Part shown: in pieces, positions 21,649-32,550 of the stretch
How positions within the stretch are numbered: position 1 is the first letter of the stretch
Layout: each line of letters opens with the position of its first letter
NCBI GenBank assembly: GCA_012656075.1
Contig: JAAKBF010000003.1
Span: forward strand, 124,001-188,000
DNA from: Phytophthora hibernalis
Taxonomy: Eukaryota > Oomycota > Peronosporomycetes > Peronosporales > Peronosporaceae
Reading direction: 5' to 3'
Length of the DNA: 64,000 bases
The notes under the pieces: model-generated
What the model was told of the DNA's origin: nothing
Databases searched by the model: none
Seen by the model: the letters and a program-made list of their open reading frames with translations, nothing else
Translations under genes and position numbers: made by a program

Positions 21649-22933
21649 ATGGTGGCGATTCCAATGCAACCGCCGCACCAGGGCGTCGACTTGTCCGAGG
21701 AAGACCAACTCAAGTTCCAGGAGATGACTATGCAGCTGCTGGACCGCATGCTACGAGACATGGACGACCACGACATAGAGCCTCGACCCCATGACAAGCA
21801 GGACCCGCGTCTGTGGAAGAAGATTCACCGCAAGGACCACTTCACCACCTACACACGCTGCGACGACGCGCCCGAAGCCGCGTACGTGGCTGCAGACGGA
21901 GGTCGCAGCACCACGTCACGACCATCTAAGGATGTGGTACTGGGCATGGGCTACGTGCAGTGTCCGCTCAGCGAGCTCATGTACGGCGTCTTCATGGGCA
22001 ACAGCCAGGCCATGGCGCTCACGCAGGCTGTCGTGGACAAGAACATCGGCAATGGAGCCGTGCTGGTAAAACTCATGGGTCCGACTGAAGAGGACCCATT
22101 CCGCTTCCTGGCGCTCAAGTGGATCGAGGTTCGCCCTCCACGCGGCGTCACCGGCAAGCTCGTGGCCCCGAGAGAAGTCATGTTCCTGGGCGGCACAGGC
22201 ACCATGAGGCGCGACACGGGCGAGTTCATCGGCTACGAGGTGCACCACTCGATCGACCATCCAGCCTTTCCCCCAGTGGACGGACTGCGCCGCACACGCA
22301 TCGTCATCGGCTCCGTCTACCGCGAACGACCCAACGGAACGGTCGAATTGTTCAGTTACAGTATGGAGGCCGACATGTGCAGCATCCTCGGACCTTTGGC
22401 CATGGCCCATGCTACCAAGTGTATTGAACAGGTCTGGACCGTGCCGGACTTCGCCTACGCCAAGAAGCTGCGGTGGTGCATCGATCACTGCCAGCACAGC
22501 AACAATACCAAGGCCTTCCACGCCAAGCTGGCCAAGTGCTGCGCCTCGTGCAACAAGAGCGTGGCCAAGATCTGGAGGAGCCGATCGGCGTTGAAGGTCT
22601 GCGGAATGTGCAAGGCGCCACTCTGCTCCAACTGCAGCGTCAAGAAGGACCTGTACGAGATCGACCCGTACTACCGCGCGCAAGTTCCCTGTGCGGATCT
22701 GTCCGCCCTGTCGCGAGTACGTGAGACTACTGGACGCCAAGGAGGTCCAGAAACAGGAAATGCTGCGCCCACAGCGACCCGAAGTCTTCAACCCGCTCAC
22801 GCCCAGCACGCTGGATATTCTGCGCAACGTTTCGCTCGAAAACAGCTTCCGCACGGCTTCGGTGGAGAGTTTGTGTCTGCTGGACTCGCCTCGCGCACGC
22901 TCCGACAGCGTCATGACCGACTTGCTGCATTGA
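21649..22933 (+). CDS. START-like/FYVE-type zinc finger protein, copy 4 (one late frameshift)
   Basis: The best-preserved paralogue. ATG 21649 is chosen because upstream residues are basic and unlike the family, while MVAIPMQPPHQG leads into the conserved EEDQLKFQEMTMQLLDRML. The START-like region runs to about residue 290 (DVVLGMGYVQCPLSELMYGV, MGPTEEDPFRF, GEFIGYEVHHSIDHP, FAYAKKLRWC). The FYVE-like finger follows: CCASC, CGMC, LCSNCSVKK. The frame then breaks near 22680. The alternate frame supplies the last finger pair, ICPPC, plus EYVRLLDAKE and a Ser-rich tail stopping at 22931-22933. The uncorrected frame lacks the last CxxC and runs to 23061. GC-rich, host-like coding DNA. Possibly an intact gene with one sequencing indel. 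Confidence 0.8.
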
Positions 22934-23008
22934 AGAGGAGGGTGCAGCTGTATTTTGTGTTCGTTCAGATTGTAATGCATTGTGTTGATACGCTCTGTCT
23001 TTTGGTCG

Positions 23009-23830
23009 CTAATCACTACATTGTACAAACATGTCTGAGCCGGCCACCACAGTATCAATAAACTCGACTACCATGCACAGCTCCAGCATTTGCGACGTGA
23101 TCTGTTCGCGAAGCTCACGATTTGGCAACGCCACCATATCGGAAAAAGATGATTCCCAGCAAATGGCGGATGGCTTGCAAGCAAATGGGATCAGAGGTGG
23201 TTTTGCAAGCAAATCCAAGCAAATTTAACTGCTTATCGGAGTAAGCCATGTACATTTCATTTAGAAAAGTTTAGTAATGCAGCGTATGATGAAAGTTAAG
23301 TAGGTTTTGGGTCAGATGGGGCCTCAAAAGCGAAGCGGAGGTCTGCAACTACACCCGATGCCTTGACCGTCATGAACTAATCGAAATTGGAGGTGCAAAC
23401 GAAGAGCTCACGAGCCACCGTCCAACCCGACGTACTCATCTCCCAAAAAGCCGACGCAAACACCCGATTTGACCCGTACACGACGCAGGCGAAAGTCTGA
23501 AAAACCACCTCCTTACACTAAGTTCGCACCATTTGCATCGATTTGCTTGAAAAGACGCCACCAAATGGACTTGCACCTATTCGTTTGCTTGAAAATAATC
23601 CGTACCCCATCATATCGCCGTCTTCTGGGATGTCCTCTTGTGCTTTGTATCGAGTTCAATGCCACGGAACAAGTCCATGGGGTGATCTGCACGCACCGAG
23701 TGTGAGTATTCTTCCTCCGTGGGCAGCGTAAAAAATGTTCGCACGTATATCGGTAGCCACGCCGCCGGGTGCTGGGGAAGCTCGCCACGCAATCGTAAGA
23801 TCTGTCGTATCTGCTGTCACTTGTGCACTA
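23009..23830 (-). pseudogene. orphan 3' fragment of a START/FYVE gene, interrupted by a MITE-like insert
   Basis: Matches only the C-terminal tail of copy 5. From the right: LPTEEEYSHS, HPMDLFRGIELDTK (about 23740-23630), then after an insert ELREQITSQMLELCMVVE (about 23150-23050). In copy 5 these motifs are contiguous (LPTEEEYS, QPMDSFRGIESDTK, RREQIWSQMVELRMVAES). No START domain or finger is present. The same 3' region also occurs at 51069-51480, so this tail has been copied at least twice. Confidence 0.65.
23160..23620. repeat. MITE-like insert with repeated GCAAGCAAAT words
   Basis: Interrupts the START/FYVE fragment. The left half contains agaggtggttttgcaagcaaat; the right half contains the inverted counterparts gaaaaaccacctcc and atttgcttga. 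GCAAGCAAAT or its complement occurs repeatedly near both ends. No clear target duplication was identified, so the ends are approximate. Confidence 0.4.
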
Positions 23831-24049
23831 TGACGCCTGAACATGGGCCAACTATCTTGAATCTACAAACGAACGCGATCTGTACAGGCGAGGTTTAGAC
23901 AGAAAATCTGCCGGGAAAACGCTAGCAGTAGTATCCATACTGGTAGCTTTAACCCCCGAGCAGTCAAGGCTCCACAACAGTCTACCGTACGTCTGAGCTT
24001 TTGTTGCGGTGGCTGCTATTACTTCACATTATAAAAATATCCTTTCGAC

Positions 24050-24310
24050 TTGGAAGGTTCTTGGGGTGAGACCACCAGTATTGACGAGGTGTACAAGAAA
24101 GTAAGCGCGGTGATGAAGATTGCTTTTGAGCAGGCTGAAGAACAGAAATGCCTAGAGACTTTAGAGGTGTGTACATCTCCACAGGCGACTTCAGAAGAGA
24201 AGATTTCTGCATTGAGCTTGAACATATATTGGGGTTGGTCTAGGTTGGCGCGCTGGCGGCTGTACTGTTGCTTATCTTGTAGATCGATGGTCATCAGACA
24301 AGCTTCGGTT
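24050..24310 (+). other. short unassigned open frame
   Basis: Plus frame of about 87 codons beginning with EGSWGETTSIDEVYKKV and containing a charged helical stretch (EQAEEQKCLETLEV). No family recognised. The flanking DNA (23830-24070) resembles 51480-51650, so it may belong to a duplicated segment rather than being a gene. It abuts the 3' end of the RxLR pseudogene. Confidence 0.25.
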
Positions 24311-24753
24311 TAGTAAGCTCTATACGACGTATACAACGCAAGTAGCTTGGCTTGGTCCTTCTTGTTGGCGTTCAGAATTTCCTGGACAAACTTGTATTTG
24401 CTCTGATTGAGTCCCAACGCTTTTGCTAAATCGTCCATGTAGACACCGTATCTCTTCCAGATGTGAAAAGTATCTCTCCGAAGCATAGTCGCCTAACAGT
24501 TGGTTCACAAACAACTCAGTGGTAAACAGCTTCTCCGAGACGGGTAGCGCTGGTCCTTCTCCATTGTTGTCACCGCCCTCATCATCAACCCCATTGGTCC
24601 TCGGGCTTCAGTTATCGGTAGCCGCCACTCCAATGGACTGCGTAAAGCCTGAAGTGATCACCTGGGGTAACACGAGCTGGTCTGTGGTTTTTCTTGGAGG
24701 CTGCATTCCAACTTGCAAGTTGAAGTTAACAACAGCAAGAAGTTGAAACGCAT
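24310..24753 (-). pseudogene. RxLR-type effector pseudogene
   Basis: Paralogue of the intact genes at 25267 and 58858. It begins MRF at 24753 with a shortened, disrupted signal region. At the place of the RxLR motif the frame reads a TGA followed by SPRTNG, so the motif is lost. The C-terminal half breaks frame near 24440 but still shows LAKALGLNQSKYKFVQEIL and NANKKDQAKLLAL in one frame, ending at the TAA 24310-24312. Stop plus frameshift make it dead. In the family the protein is secreted and the C-terminal helical module acts inside the plant cell. Confidence 0.7.
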
Positions 24754-25080
24754 GTGGCTGGCAGAGTGAATTGGGTCCGATTGTTTGAAAAGGCTTGAGG
24801 GCTGAAAAAGTTTGCGAAGTGAGAGTCTAGGCAAGACATCACAAACCTGAACTGGTTACTTCACAGGCTGCCAAACTCGTAATCCTGCGAATACGGACTG
24901 GGTTATTAACCCACCCCGGTTAACCCTTGAGTACCAACATGTACCTTCATATTGGCAACTTCGGCAATGCGCGTTGGGCTGTACTTTGCCACTAATACAT
25001 GTACTGTAGCAGATCTTAGTTATTTTGGAATATCTGCGACCGCTATGTATTTTTTTAGTGGCCTCCTATGTATGTTACCT

Positions 25081-25131
25081 AATTCAGGACCGGTTCTTAA
25101 TTCAGGACCGGTTCTTAATTCAGGACCGGTT
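25081..25131 (+). repeat. 18-bp tandem repeat, nearly three units
   Basis: Units aattcaggaccggttctt at 25081, 25099 and 25117, the last truncated. Lies about 140 bp before the RxLR start. Confidence 0.85.
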
Positions 25132-25266
25132 CCCCGTTGCATGTTTACGAATTTGGCAAACATGGTTGCTGCCCGTGAACTTTGCGACTCATTGGTCCCC
25201 ACTTCACAAACTTCTTCAACTCTTACGCTCTCAAGCACCGGACACAGTTCACCCTACCAACCAAGG

Positions 25267-25722
25267 ATGCGTTTCTTCTTGCTGGTGTTGCTTTCAATCG
25301 ATCTCATTGCAAGTTGCTTCAAGATAAAAACCCAGGCAGATCAAATCAAGTTACCCCAGATGACCACTTCTGGGTTTACGCTGTCCACTGGCGGGGCGGC
25401 TATTGATAACCAAAGCCTGAGGACCACTGGGGCTGATAATGTCGACAGCAATGGCGAAGAACGGATACCGGTATACTGGGGGAAGGATGAGGTCAAAGTT
25501 TTAACGAAGGGACTGTTGAACAAAGATGCCCATCGGGCGGATATTTTTCGTCTCTGGAAGTCAAATGGTATGACAGAGAAAGCTTTGGCAAAATCGTTGG
25601 GGCTCAACCACAGCAAATACAAGATAATTCGGATGCTTGTGAACGCCAACAAGAGGAAACAAGCAAAGGTACTCGAGTTGTATCCAGCTTACTTAAGTAA
25701 AGTTAAATACAAGCTAGACTAA
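25267..25722 (+). CDS. secreted RxLR-like effector with QxLR variant and intact EER
   Basis: 151 codons. ATG 25267 is chosen because it starts a typical signal peptide (residues 1-17, hydrophobic LLVLLSIDLIA, then Cys); the longer upstream frame adds unrelated residues. The motif at 49-52 is QSLR instead of RxLR, followed by a Ser/Asp-rich spacer and a canonical EER at 64-66. The C-terminal domain (about 75-145) is helical, with W97 and SLGLNHSKYK, NANKRKQAKVL and LYPAY, resembling a WY-type module. RxLR-EER leaders are known to mark oomycete proteins delivered into host cells. The first Arg position is one base away (CAA versus CGA). Paralogues: pseudogene at 24310 and gene at 58415. Host target unknown. 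Confidence 0.78.
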   Translation: MRFFLLVLLSIDLIASCFKIKTQADQIKLPQMTTSGFTLSTGGAAIDNQSLRTTGADNVDSNGEERIPVYWGKDEVKVLTKGLLNKDAHRADIFRLWKSNGMTEKALAKSLGLNHSKYKIIRMLVNANKRKQAKVLELYPAYLSKVKYKLD

Positions 25723-26714
25723 AAGAGTGTGTGGTCAAAATTGTGCCTAAGCTTATGTTCCGAAGGAACTTTGAGATTGGTTGTTGAGCACCCTCACTAC
25801 ACGTTCTCTGGATTTTATATCCAGAGTCTACCAGGATTGCAACGAGGTCTGAATCCTTGCATTTCTGAAACCGTTCGTAATACGATTTGGATACTTCATA
25901 AATAAGCTTTTCAACCCTGCTATATTTGATAACCTGATCGATTTTTATTTTATTTGTGGCGGTTAACCCATCCGCAGAAGATTAGGACAACACACCTCTA
26001 TGATATGATATCACTTATAATCTTATTTTACCAGCAGCATATGATTTATCCAGACCGTTCGAGCAACATTTTGGATGATGAGTAACACTATTATTACATG
26101 TACAGAGAACCCTGGTCAACTTAATATCACCCGTGGACGCACTTCCTATTAAGTATAACAGGGTGATTAGATAGTAGAGGGAGCACCACAACTCCCCACT
26201 GTTTACTGATCTCGGGGTTTACTACTGCAGTAATAAGAAGACATGGATGCCTGATGTGTTGTTTCAGGAGTGGTTGCGCGATCTTGACATGCATCCACAA
26301 CGGCGCAATATTGCCCTCCTACTCAACAGTATCAGCAGCTCAAGCCGTAATTGTAATTTTACTAATACCGCTATACTGCATCTCTCGTTTGCAACCGCTC
26401 GTAGCTGGAATCATATGGGCGTTTAAGCGGCGGTATTGGCTTAGCTGAAAAAGGAGGCGGCAGGTGCAGCTACCAATGATAGCCGTACACCGGTATTTTG
26501 TAGATCAGCTAACAGCAATGCGGTGGGTAAAGCTACTGGCGCGATGTGTTCTCTAACTGCATTCTCCACACCAGGCCGGGCTCAACACGCAAGTCCTAGC
26601 GCGAAAAAATATAGCACGCTAAAGTGTTCGTTGACGATGCAAACGGAAAGGATGTGAATTCAAGACCCATGGATCGCGATGAATTCGTAGCCCCGTTGGA
26701 AATGTTACGGCGCT
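25723..26714. other. intergenic, AT-rich, no gene recognised
   Basis: Only short frames (for example plus 26254-26448, hydrophobic, no domain). The last part, from about 26600, belongs to degraded Gypsy 3' sequence. Confidence 0.5.
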
Positions 26715-26811
26715 GAGATGTTCCACACGATCTTGGGAGCTGGAACTCCCACCAACAGGCAACGTGTATTGCGTAGTTGGAAGTAAAATGTGAACTGAGC
26801 TAAATCTAACG
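26715..26811 (-). repeat. candidate 3' LTR segment of the Gypsy element
   Basis: 97 bp, about 90 percent identical by eye to 33344-33440; shared core ccaacaggcaacgtgtattg. Confidence 0.65.
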
Positions 26812-26819
26812 GAAACGTA

Positions 26820-29800
26820 GAGAGACGAATCCGCGTAGTGCTTTAGGCGTGACGGATGTATCTTCATGGACTTCCCGTCACTAAATGTTCCACTGTAAAG
26901 TAATACTCGGCCGCACCTGTCACTCGGCACGGACCGACCCAAGTTACTCTGAGCTTATTGGCGTAAAGCTTCTCGTCTACACGAGATCAAAGTACATAGT
27001 CACCAATCGAGAAATTAACGGGTCGCTCATAGTGTCTTCGGCCGCGCTAACGAACTGCTTCGCGCTTGCGCTCCTCTGCAACTGCTTTGTGCATCAGTTG
27101 TATGCTCGCTTGCATCTGCCGTAGTTTGTTTTCCACGTCGGGGCGCTTTATAGGCAACGAAACTACCGGGTCCTTCCCTCCCGGCAGCATCACAGTCTCC
27201 AACGTGCTTGGGTAGGGTAGGCTAGTGAAAAATTCGATCAGGGCCTTGTTCGCCAGCGACTGCACTGGAGATTCGTTGAGGCTGGACTGCACGAGCGGTA
27301 GGAGGTGTGGCCAATCTGAAGAACTCAATCTGAACTCCAGCATCAGTACCTTCAGAACTTGAATGATATCTCTATTCACCCTCTCCACACTACCATTTTT
27401 CCACGGAGTATATGCCAAAGTAAATCGTTGTTGTGCTTTGAGGCGCCGGCTTAACTCTGCAATCACCTTGCTCGTGAAGTGTGTACCAGAGTCGCTGACC
27501 CACGTTGTCGGTATTCCAAAACGACTGTACCAGTCGAGAATGGGAACAGCAGCTACCTGCGATGTAGGTCCGTCACACGCGACGAGCTCCGCAAAGTGCG
27601 TTGCTTCGTTCTTCATCACAAGGACGTAACGCGATGTTCGAAACGACTCCCCAAGGCCAAGAAATCCCAATACAGTGTCTCGTTCCTCTCGAAAGTAAAG
27701 TGAGTCTCACTGAATGGTCTAGTGATAATAGCTCTACCCTTCACGTGTAAACAGAGCAAACCGCTACGGCAAAATGAACGGACCCGCTCATTCAGACCGT
27801 TGATGTCGAAAATCTGGCGGAGGTGATTAACCATCACGTGCATTCCTCGATGTCCACTCGCTCCGCAATGAACAATAACCATAATGCGCTGCAGCAACTC
27901 CGTAGCTCTGCTAGGTAACCAGATGTGACCATCTACTCGCCATACACCGTCATCGAGTTTGCTTGCAGTGGGTGGTAGCTGATGGCTGCCCTGCACCACA
28001 GCAATCTCCTCCAAGGACGGCCACACAAAATCGTCTGAATGAAGCGGACGGGGACTTTATGCGGTCTGCTCGTGCTTCGAATGGATGCCATTTGTCCGCC
28101 TCTCCCGTTTTCGTTTGCTGCCCGTAACATGCTTTGCGCTGCTCCGCAGTGTTCTGGAGCTTGGCTTGTCCCCCACCTCGAGATGAGATCCGCCCACACG
28201 TTGTTTGCTCCCTCAATATGTTCGATTGAGTACCTATACTCCATTAGCTTCGTTGACCATCGTAGAAGCTTTCCACGCATGGTTTGCTTCAGCGCTTTGC
28301 TCGGGGCAAACAAGTGAATAATGTTCCGAAGATCGCAGTACATTTTGAAATCCTTGTGGACGCAGCAGCAAATACTCCAACCTCTCGCACGCATGTATGA
28401 TCGGGTAGCACTCCTTCTCGATAACGCTCCAGTTTAGCGCCGACCCGCTGAGCAATCCACCCATGCAAATTAGTAGCTCGTTGTGTTGTTCTTGGATCGG
28501 TTTGTCATGCTTCCAGTCCCCAACTTGGCTGACAATGAGCCCCCATGTACAACCAGAAGCGTCTGACAGCAAACAGAGCTGCTTCATAAGGTCTGGATAC
28601 GAGAGCATGGCCGAGTTCGAAAGCAGATCTTTCACGTCTGCGAAGCTTGCTAACTCATTTTGCGAAAGGCTGATACGAATACCAGCAGCAGCTCGTTTCA
28701 TCATGTCGTTCCTGCAAAGACTTCACAACCCGATCATAGTCCACTAATCCGTCACGCATCCAGTTCGTTGCACAGACAAACTGTTGCTATTCAGCGGCAG
28801 TACTGGGTGGCGGGATCTTCTGTTGAGCCTGAATTTGCTCCGGGTCGTGCCCAACGCCGTCCTTGTTGATGATCCTGCCGCACCACTTAATTTCAATCTG
28901 AAACAGTTTGCACTTCCGAGGGTTTAGCTTAAACCCAAAACTATCGAGTCGCTTGAGGATGATCTCGATCACATCCATGAGCTCGATCACAGATTTCCGC
29001 GTAAGCCAGCAGATCGTCGATCCAAACAAGCACACACTCGTGCAGATACTCTTTGAGTACTTCCTCCACTATTGACTGAAAATGCAGCGCTGCATCCGTA
29101 CAACCTTGCGGCACTCTCGTTGGGGTGAAGATTCCTTTGTCCGTCATATACGAGAGAAACTCTTGGGAGTCTTTGTGCAGAGGGAGTTGCCAAAAACTCT
29201 TAATGAAATCAAAGATAGCATAGAATTTCTTGCCCTTGCACTTTTCCAATCGTACTTGCAAACTGGGCATCACTCCAGCAATGCTTTCTGTCATCGCGTT
29301 CAGGGGCCGAAAGTCATTCGCCTGGCGGAACTCGTTGCTGTTTGGCTTCCGAACCTGTAGGGCTGCACACCGGCTCTCCTTATTCTTAATCATCCAACCA
29401 AGTCGCACCAGCTCAGCGTTGAACTTCGCAAGAAACACCGACTTCTCAGGGCTGTACTGCCGAGCTTTGCACTTGAACGGTTTGGCGTCAGGTTTCAGCC
29501 GAATCCTCAGTGGTGGTACTCTAGCAGGCGGGTCATCGCCGAGCCCTTGAAAGAAACAGTATGCCTATCAACCGTTCTTCTTCAGCACCAGGTGAAACTA
29601 TTCCACTCTCCACACATTCTGCTACCATGCCGTTAATCACGTTGGCGACATCTTCGTCCTGCGTATCATCACGTACCGGCATTCCGGCCGGGTCTCCAAA
29701 TGAGTCGTCATCAGTCAAGTTGCCTGCTCAATCTCACGGTCCACATCAATTACCAACTCTGAGAGGAGCACGCAACCAACGACCAACTCATCGTCGTCCG

Positions 29801-30230
29801 ATTCCACCACAAGACACCGCTTCGTGTCTTGGCATCTTACTGGACCGGCCACTGTATTCAGGCACAGATACACATCAATACCATGCGTCCCAGTGAGCAC
29901 TGTGCCTCCGACGGCTTCTAATTACACTGGGTCATCCAGTTCCAAAACTACTACATCCTGGTCAAGAGCCTGCAACTACTTGACGGGATTGTGCGAAATG
30001 ATGTTCCAGTCGGATCCACTATCCGCGCAGTATGGCAATTCCAGCAACGCATTCAACCTGGATATCGATCGCACGCGGTCGTGCGTTCTCGTACGTGGGT
30101 TCACATGTTTTACCCTGAATCTCTTTGCCGACTGCCTTTTGCTCCTTCTGTGCTTCATCAATATCTGGACACTCACTCAACCAATGATCCTTGCCGCAGT
30201 TAAAGCAACCGCCACACGGCATGCTTTTCG
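26820..30230 (-). pseudogene. Gypsy pol: protease, RT, RNase H, integrase (multiple frame breaks)
   Basis: From the right: CCHC knuckle CFNCGKDHWLSECP (about 30215-30170); a protease site CADSGSDWN (DSG, near 30035); an acidic linker; RT from about 29510 with RLKPDAKPF, DFRPLNAMTE, AIFDFIKSFWQLPL, TRVPQGCTDAALHFQ and the catalytic VWIDDLL (near 29030); RNase H with LLSDASGCTWGLIV and EKECYPIIHACERL; integrase zinc finger with HCGASGHRG and a CxxxxxC pair (about 27880-27760); integrase core with VSDSGTHFTSK and TPWKNGSVERVNRDI (about 27490-27380). A C-terminal segment HPSRLKHYADSSLY lies near 26850. Frames change at least five times. Replicates and integrates the element in relatives; defective here. 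Confidence 0.8.
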
Positions 30231-30358
30231 CGGCCGTATTTGATGATCCAGTGGCTGGGGCCTCGGAACATGGCGCTCGGTGCCAGGTTCGGTCTGCATC
30301 TTACGCTTTGTTCCCCACGACTTAGAGAGCCGGCAGCAGTTCGGTCACTGTCGTTTCT

Positions 30359-30366
30359 CCCATTAG
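30359..30366. repeat. 8-bp target duplication of the nested hAT, left
   Basis: CCCATTAG, repeated exactly at 32543-32550. Confidence 0.93.
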
Positions 30367-32542
30367 CAGGGCTCCCAAAAATAATATTTATATTTATCAT
30401 GTCCTTCCCAGCTTCATAAATTATGGCTTCCCAGCCAACGTGCTCAAACATACATTATGCAGAAGCTGCAACGTAAAAAATAAATAACTGAATAACTTGT
30501 CCAATGATTCACACAAAATCTATTGAAGGTTTACAGTGTTGCCTCGTCAACCGTACGGGCATCCCAGTACGCGCTGTGTTCTCTCAAAAAGAGAATCATC
30601 TCCAAAGTAATTGGAAGAAGACTGTGCCGTTCCTGGCCGAATGTGGTGCGAGCGACGCTAAAAGCGCTCGACCACGTTCGACGTCGTAGGAATAACATAC
30701 AGGAGGTCGTACCTCGTGGCTTTAGCAGCCAGACGACGACGCTTCTGAATCTGCTCGACGAACGATCCTTCTTCGTCGCTCTCGTCCTCGCTGACGACGG
30801 GCGTGCTGACAATGAAAGGTGCTAACGCTGCCTTTCAGCACGCGTCAACCGGCTGGAATTGCCGGCCAGGACCCGAGTACACCCCGCCTCAAAATCGGGG
30901 CTGTGCACGATGTCTGCGCGTGGCCCTAATAATTACAACAAATATAAAATACAAATTTATGTTAGCGTTTCATAATAAAAATAGCGCGGAAACAACAATA
31001 CATGGAACGTACCAATGAATATCGCGTAGTGGGGCTTGATGGAAATTAATCCATCTAGCCACGCACGCGCATCCAGGAGCGACACGTCCTCTCCTTGCAG
31101 TGCCTTCGACACAGACTTCACCTTCTTTAGGTCCTTCAGCAGTCGCCGGAGGCGGCGGTTGGCTGCCGGCGACGGCATGAGTTCCACGTTGTCGTCGTCG
31201 TTGAGTTCAATGAACTCCAGCAGCTTAAAGTACCGTTCGATCATGGCATAGGTCGACCCCCACCTGGTGTCTTGGCGGATGACTGGTCGAAGCTGAGTAT
31301 TTTGTCTGTACACAATTAGAATTTTTAGAATTAGAAACAAATTTAGAAATGCTGTTGACCACAAAAATGATTTGTACCTGAGCTTGGCAGACTGGTTCAG
31401 GGTGCGCAGCTTGAGCATCAGCTTCTGCACCGCGTCGAGCTCCGAGCTGAACTCCTCCATTTCAACTTGGACGGCACGGTTGAGGCGGTGGCTGGCACAG
31501 CCGACCAACGGTACGCCCATCAACGTTGCTAGCAGGCGGTTGACCGAGCAGTTGTCGGCGACCAAGAAGCAGCACTGGTCCAGCTGCTTGCCGTAGTCTC
31601 GTGGTAACATAGTCGCGAGAAATTCCATGTGGCCACGGGCCGTGAGGTCTTCGTCCTCATCATTGAGTAGAGGAGCCATGCAGAGGAGCGGCGTCTTTGT
31701 CACGCCATCAATCTCGTAGTGACCATAGACGGCAAGGAAATGCCCCGAGGCATGGGTCCATCCGTCAAGGATAAGGCCAAAGAGCGCAGGCATCTCGGCC
31801 GCGATGAGGCGCTCAATAGCCGTGGTCGCGCAGCGCATACCGGAGACTAGAGTCTCTACACAAATTGGATCCAGGTTCGAATAACTGATCAACAGAAAAT
31901 TAGCACAACAATTAGATTGCCTTTTAGCGATCAGATACATTAGAAATATCGCACAGCGTACCGTCTAGCCGCGTCGTTCTCACATATGTGCAGCGGTAGG
32001 TTGTTCTTCAGGATCCACTCCAACCAGCAGAATTGGTTAAGGGATGAGCGACGAAAGAAGTTGATGATAGACCCCGTTTCGGCGGTCGTAGAGGCTAGCA
32101 TGACGTTCTCGTAGTCGGGATGCTCGCTCCGCACGTGAGACATCAGGTTGGAGAAGCCGTTGTGATGTGTCTGCTTCCGAACCGTGCCGCAGCGACATCG
32201 ATGATATTCAAGAACGACCTCATCGAACTCGTCGCGGCACGGTCGGAAGAAAAACCAGCCACTTGAGCCGGCGTGAACTTGGAGCGAGCGAGGCGACGAG
32301 GAGAGAGAACCATGCTGAGGGCGGAGTAGTTCGTGGTAGAATGAGGACCTGATCACAACTTGGTCTGAGCTCAGAACGAACAAATGACTGGTGGGGGTTG
32401 TCAGAAATAATTTAAGGAAATCCGACACAGTTTAGTGTGGTTTCACCATAAATTATTTGTTTTCTTGCCTCTGACCGAGCAATAAATATACTGTCGTTAT
32501 TTATGGCAGTTATTGCAAGGCAATTTTTTATCGGGAGCCCTG
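30367..32542 (-). mobile_element. hAT transposon inside Gypsy gag
   Basis: Termini CAGGGCTCCC (30367-30376) and GGGAGCCCTG (32533-32542) are perfect inverted repeats, with CCCATTAG duplicated exactly on both sides (30359-30366, 32543-32550). 2176 bp. Removing it plus one duplication joins the Gypsy gag frame across the site. It encodes a BED-finger hAT transposase on the minus strand. Apparently young, given the perfect duplication. Confidence 0.93.
30531..32428 (-). CDS. hAT transposase with BED finger and three introns (one frame break)
   Basis: From the right: BED-type zinc finger YHRCRCGTVRKQTHHNGFSNLMSHVRSEH would read C, C, H, H (about 32210-32110). Intron 31961-31885 (77 bp) lets ENDAARR continue as YSNLDP. 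Catalytic core with MPALFGLILDGWTH, LVADNCSVNRLLATLM and VGCASHRLNRAV. Intron 31377-31306 (72 bp) joins KLR to QNTQLRPVIRQDTRW. Intron 31012-30926 (87 bp) follows YAIFIG. A one-base break occurs near 30825. The C-terminal dimerisation region SNVVERFFSVARTTFG ends at 30531. All introns start GT and end AG. The triad Asp residues can be placed; the last Glu lies in the region after the break. Apart from that break the gene looks intact and could supply transposase in trans. Confidence 0.82.
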
Positions 32543-32550
32543 CCCATTAG

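Noticed and set aside
21916..23058. 380-codon minus-strand open frame
   Set aside because: It is the antisense of START/FYVE copy 4, whose plus frame has conserved family motifs. The minus translation has no domain.
24952..25266. N-terminal extension of the RxLR-like gene with an LNSGPV repeat
   Set aside because: The extension comes from an 18-bp tandem repeat and precedes a clear signal peptide; the internal ATG fits the family.
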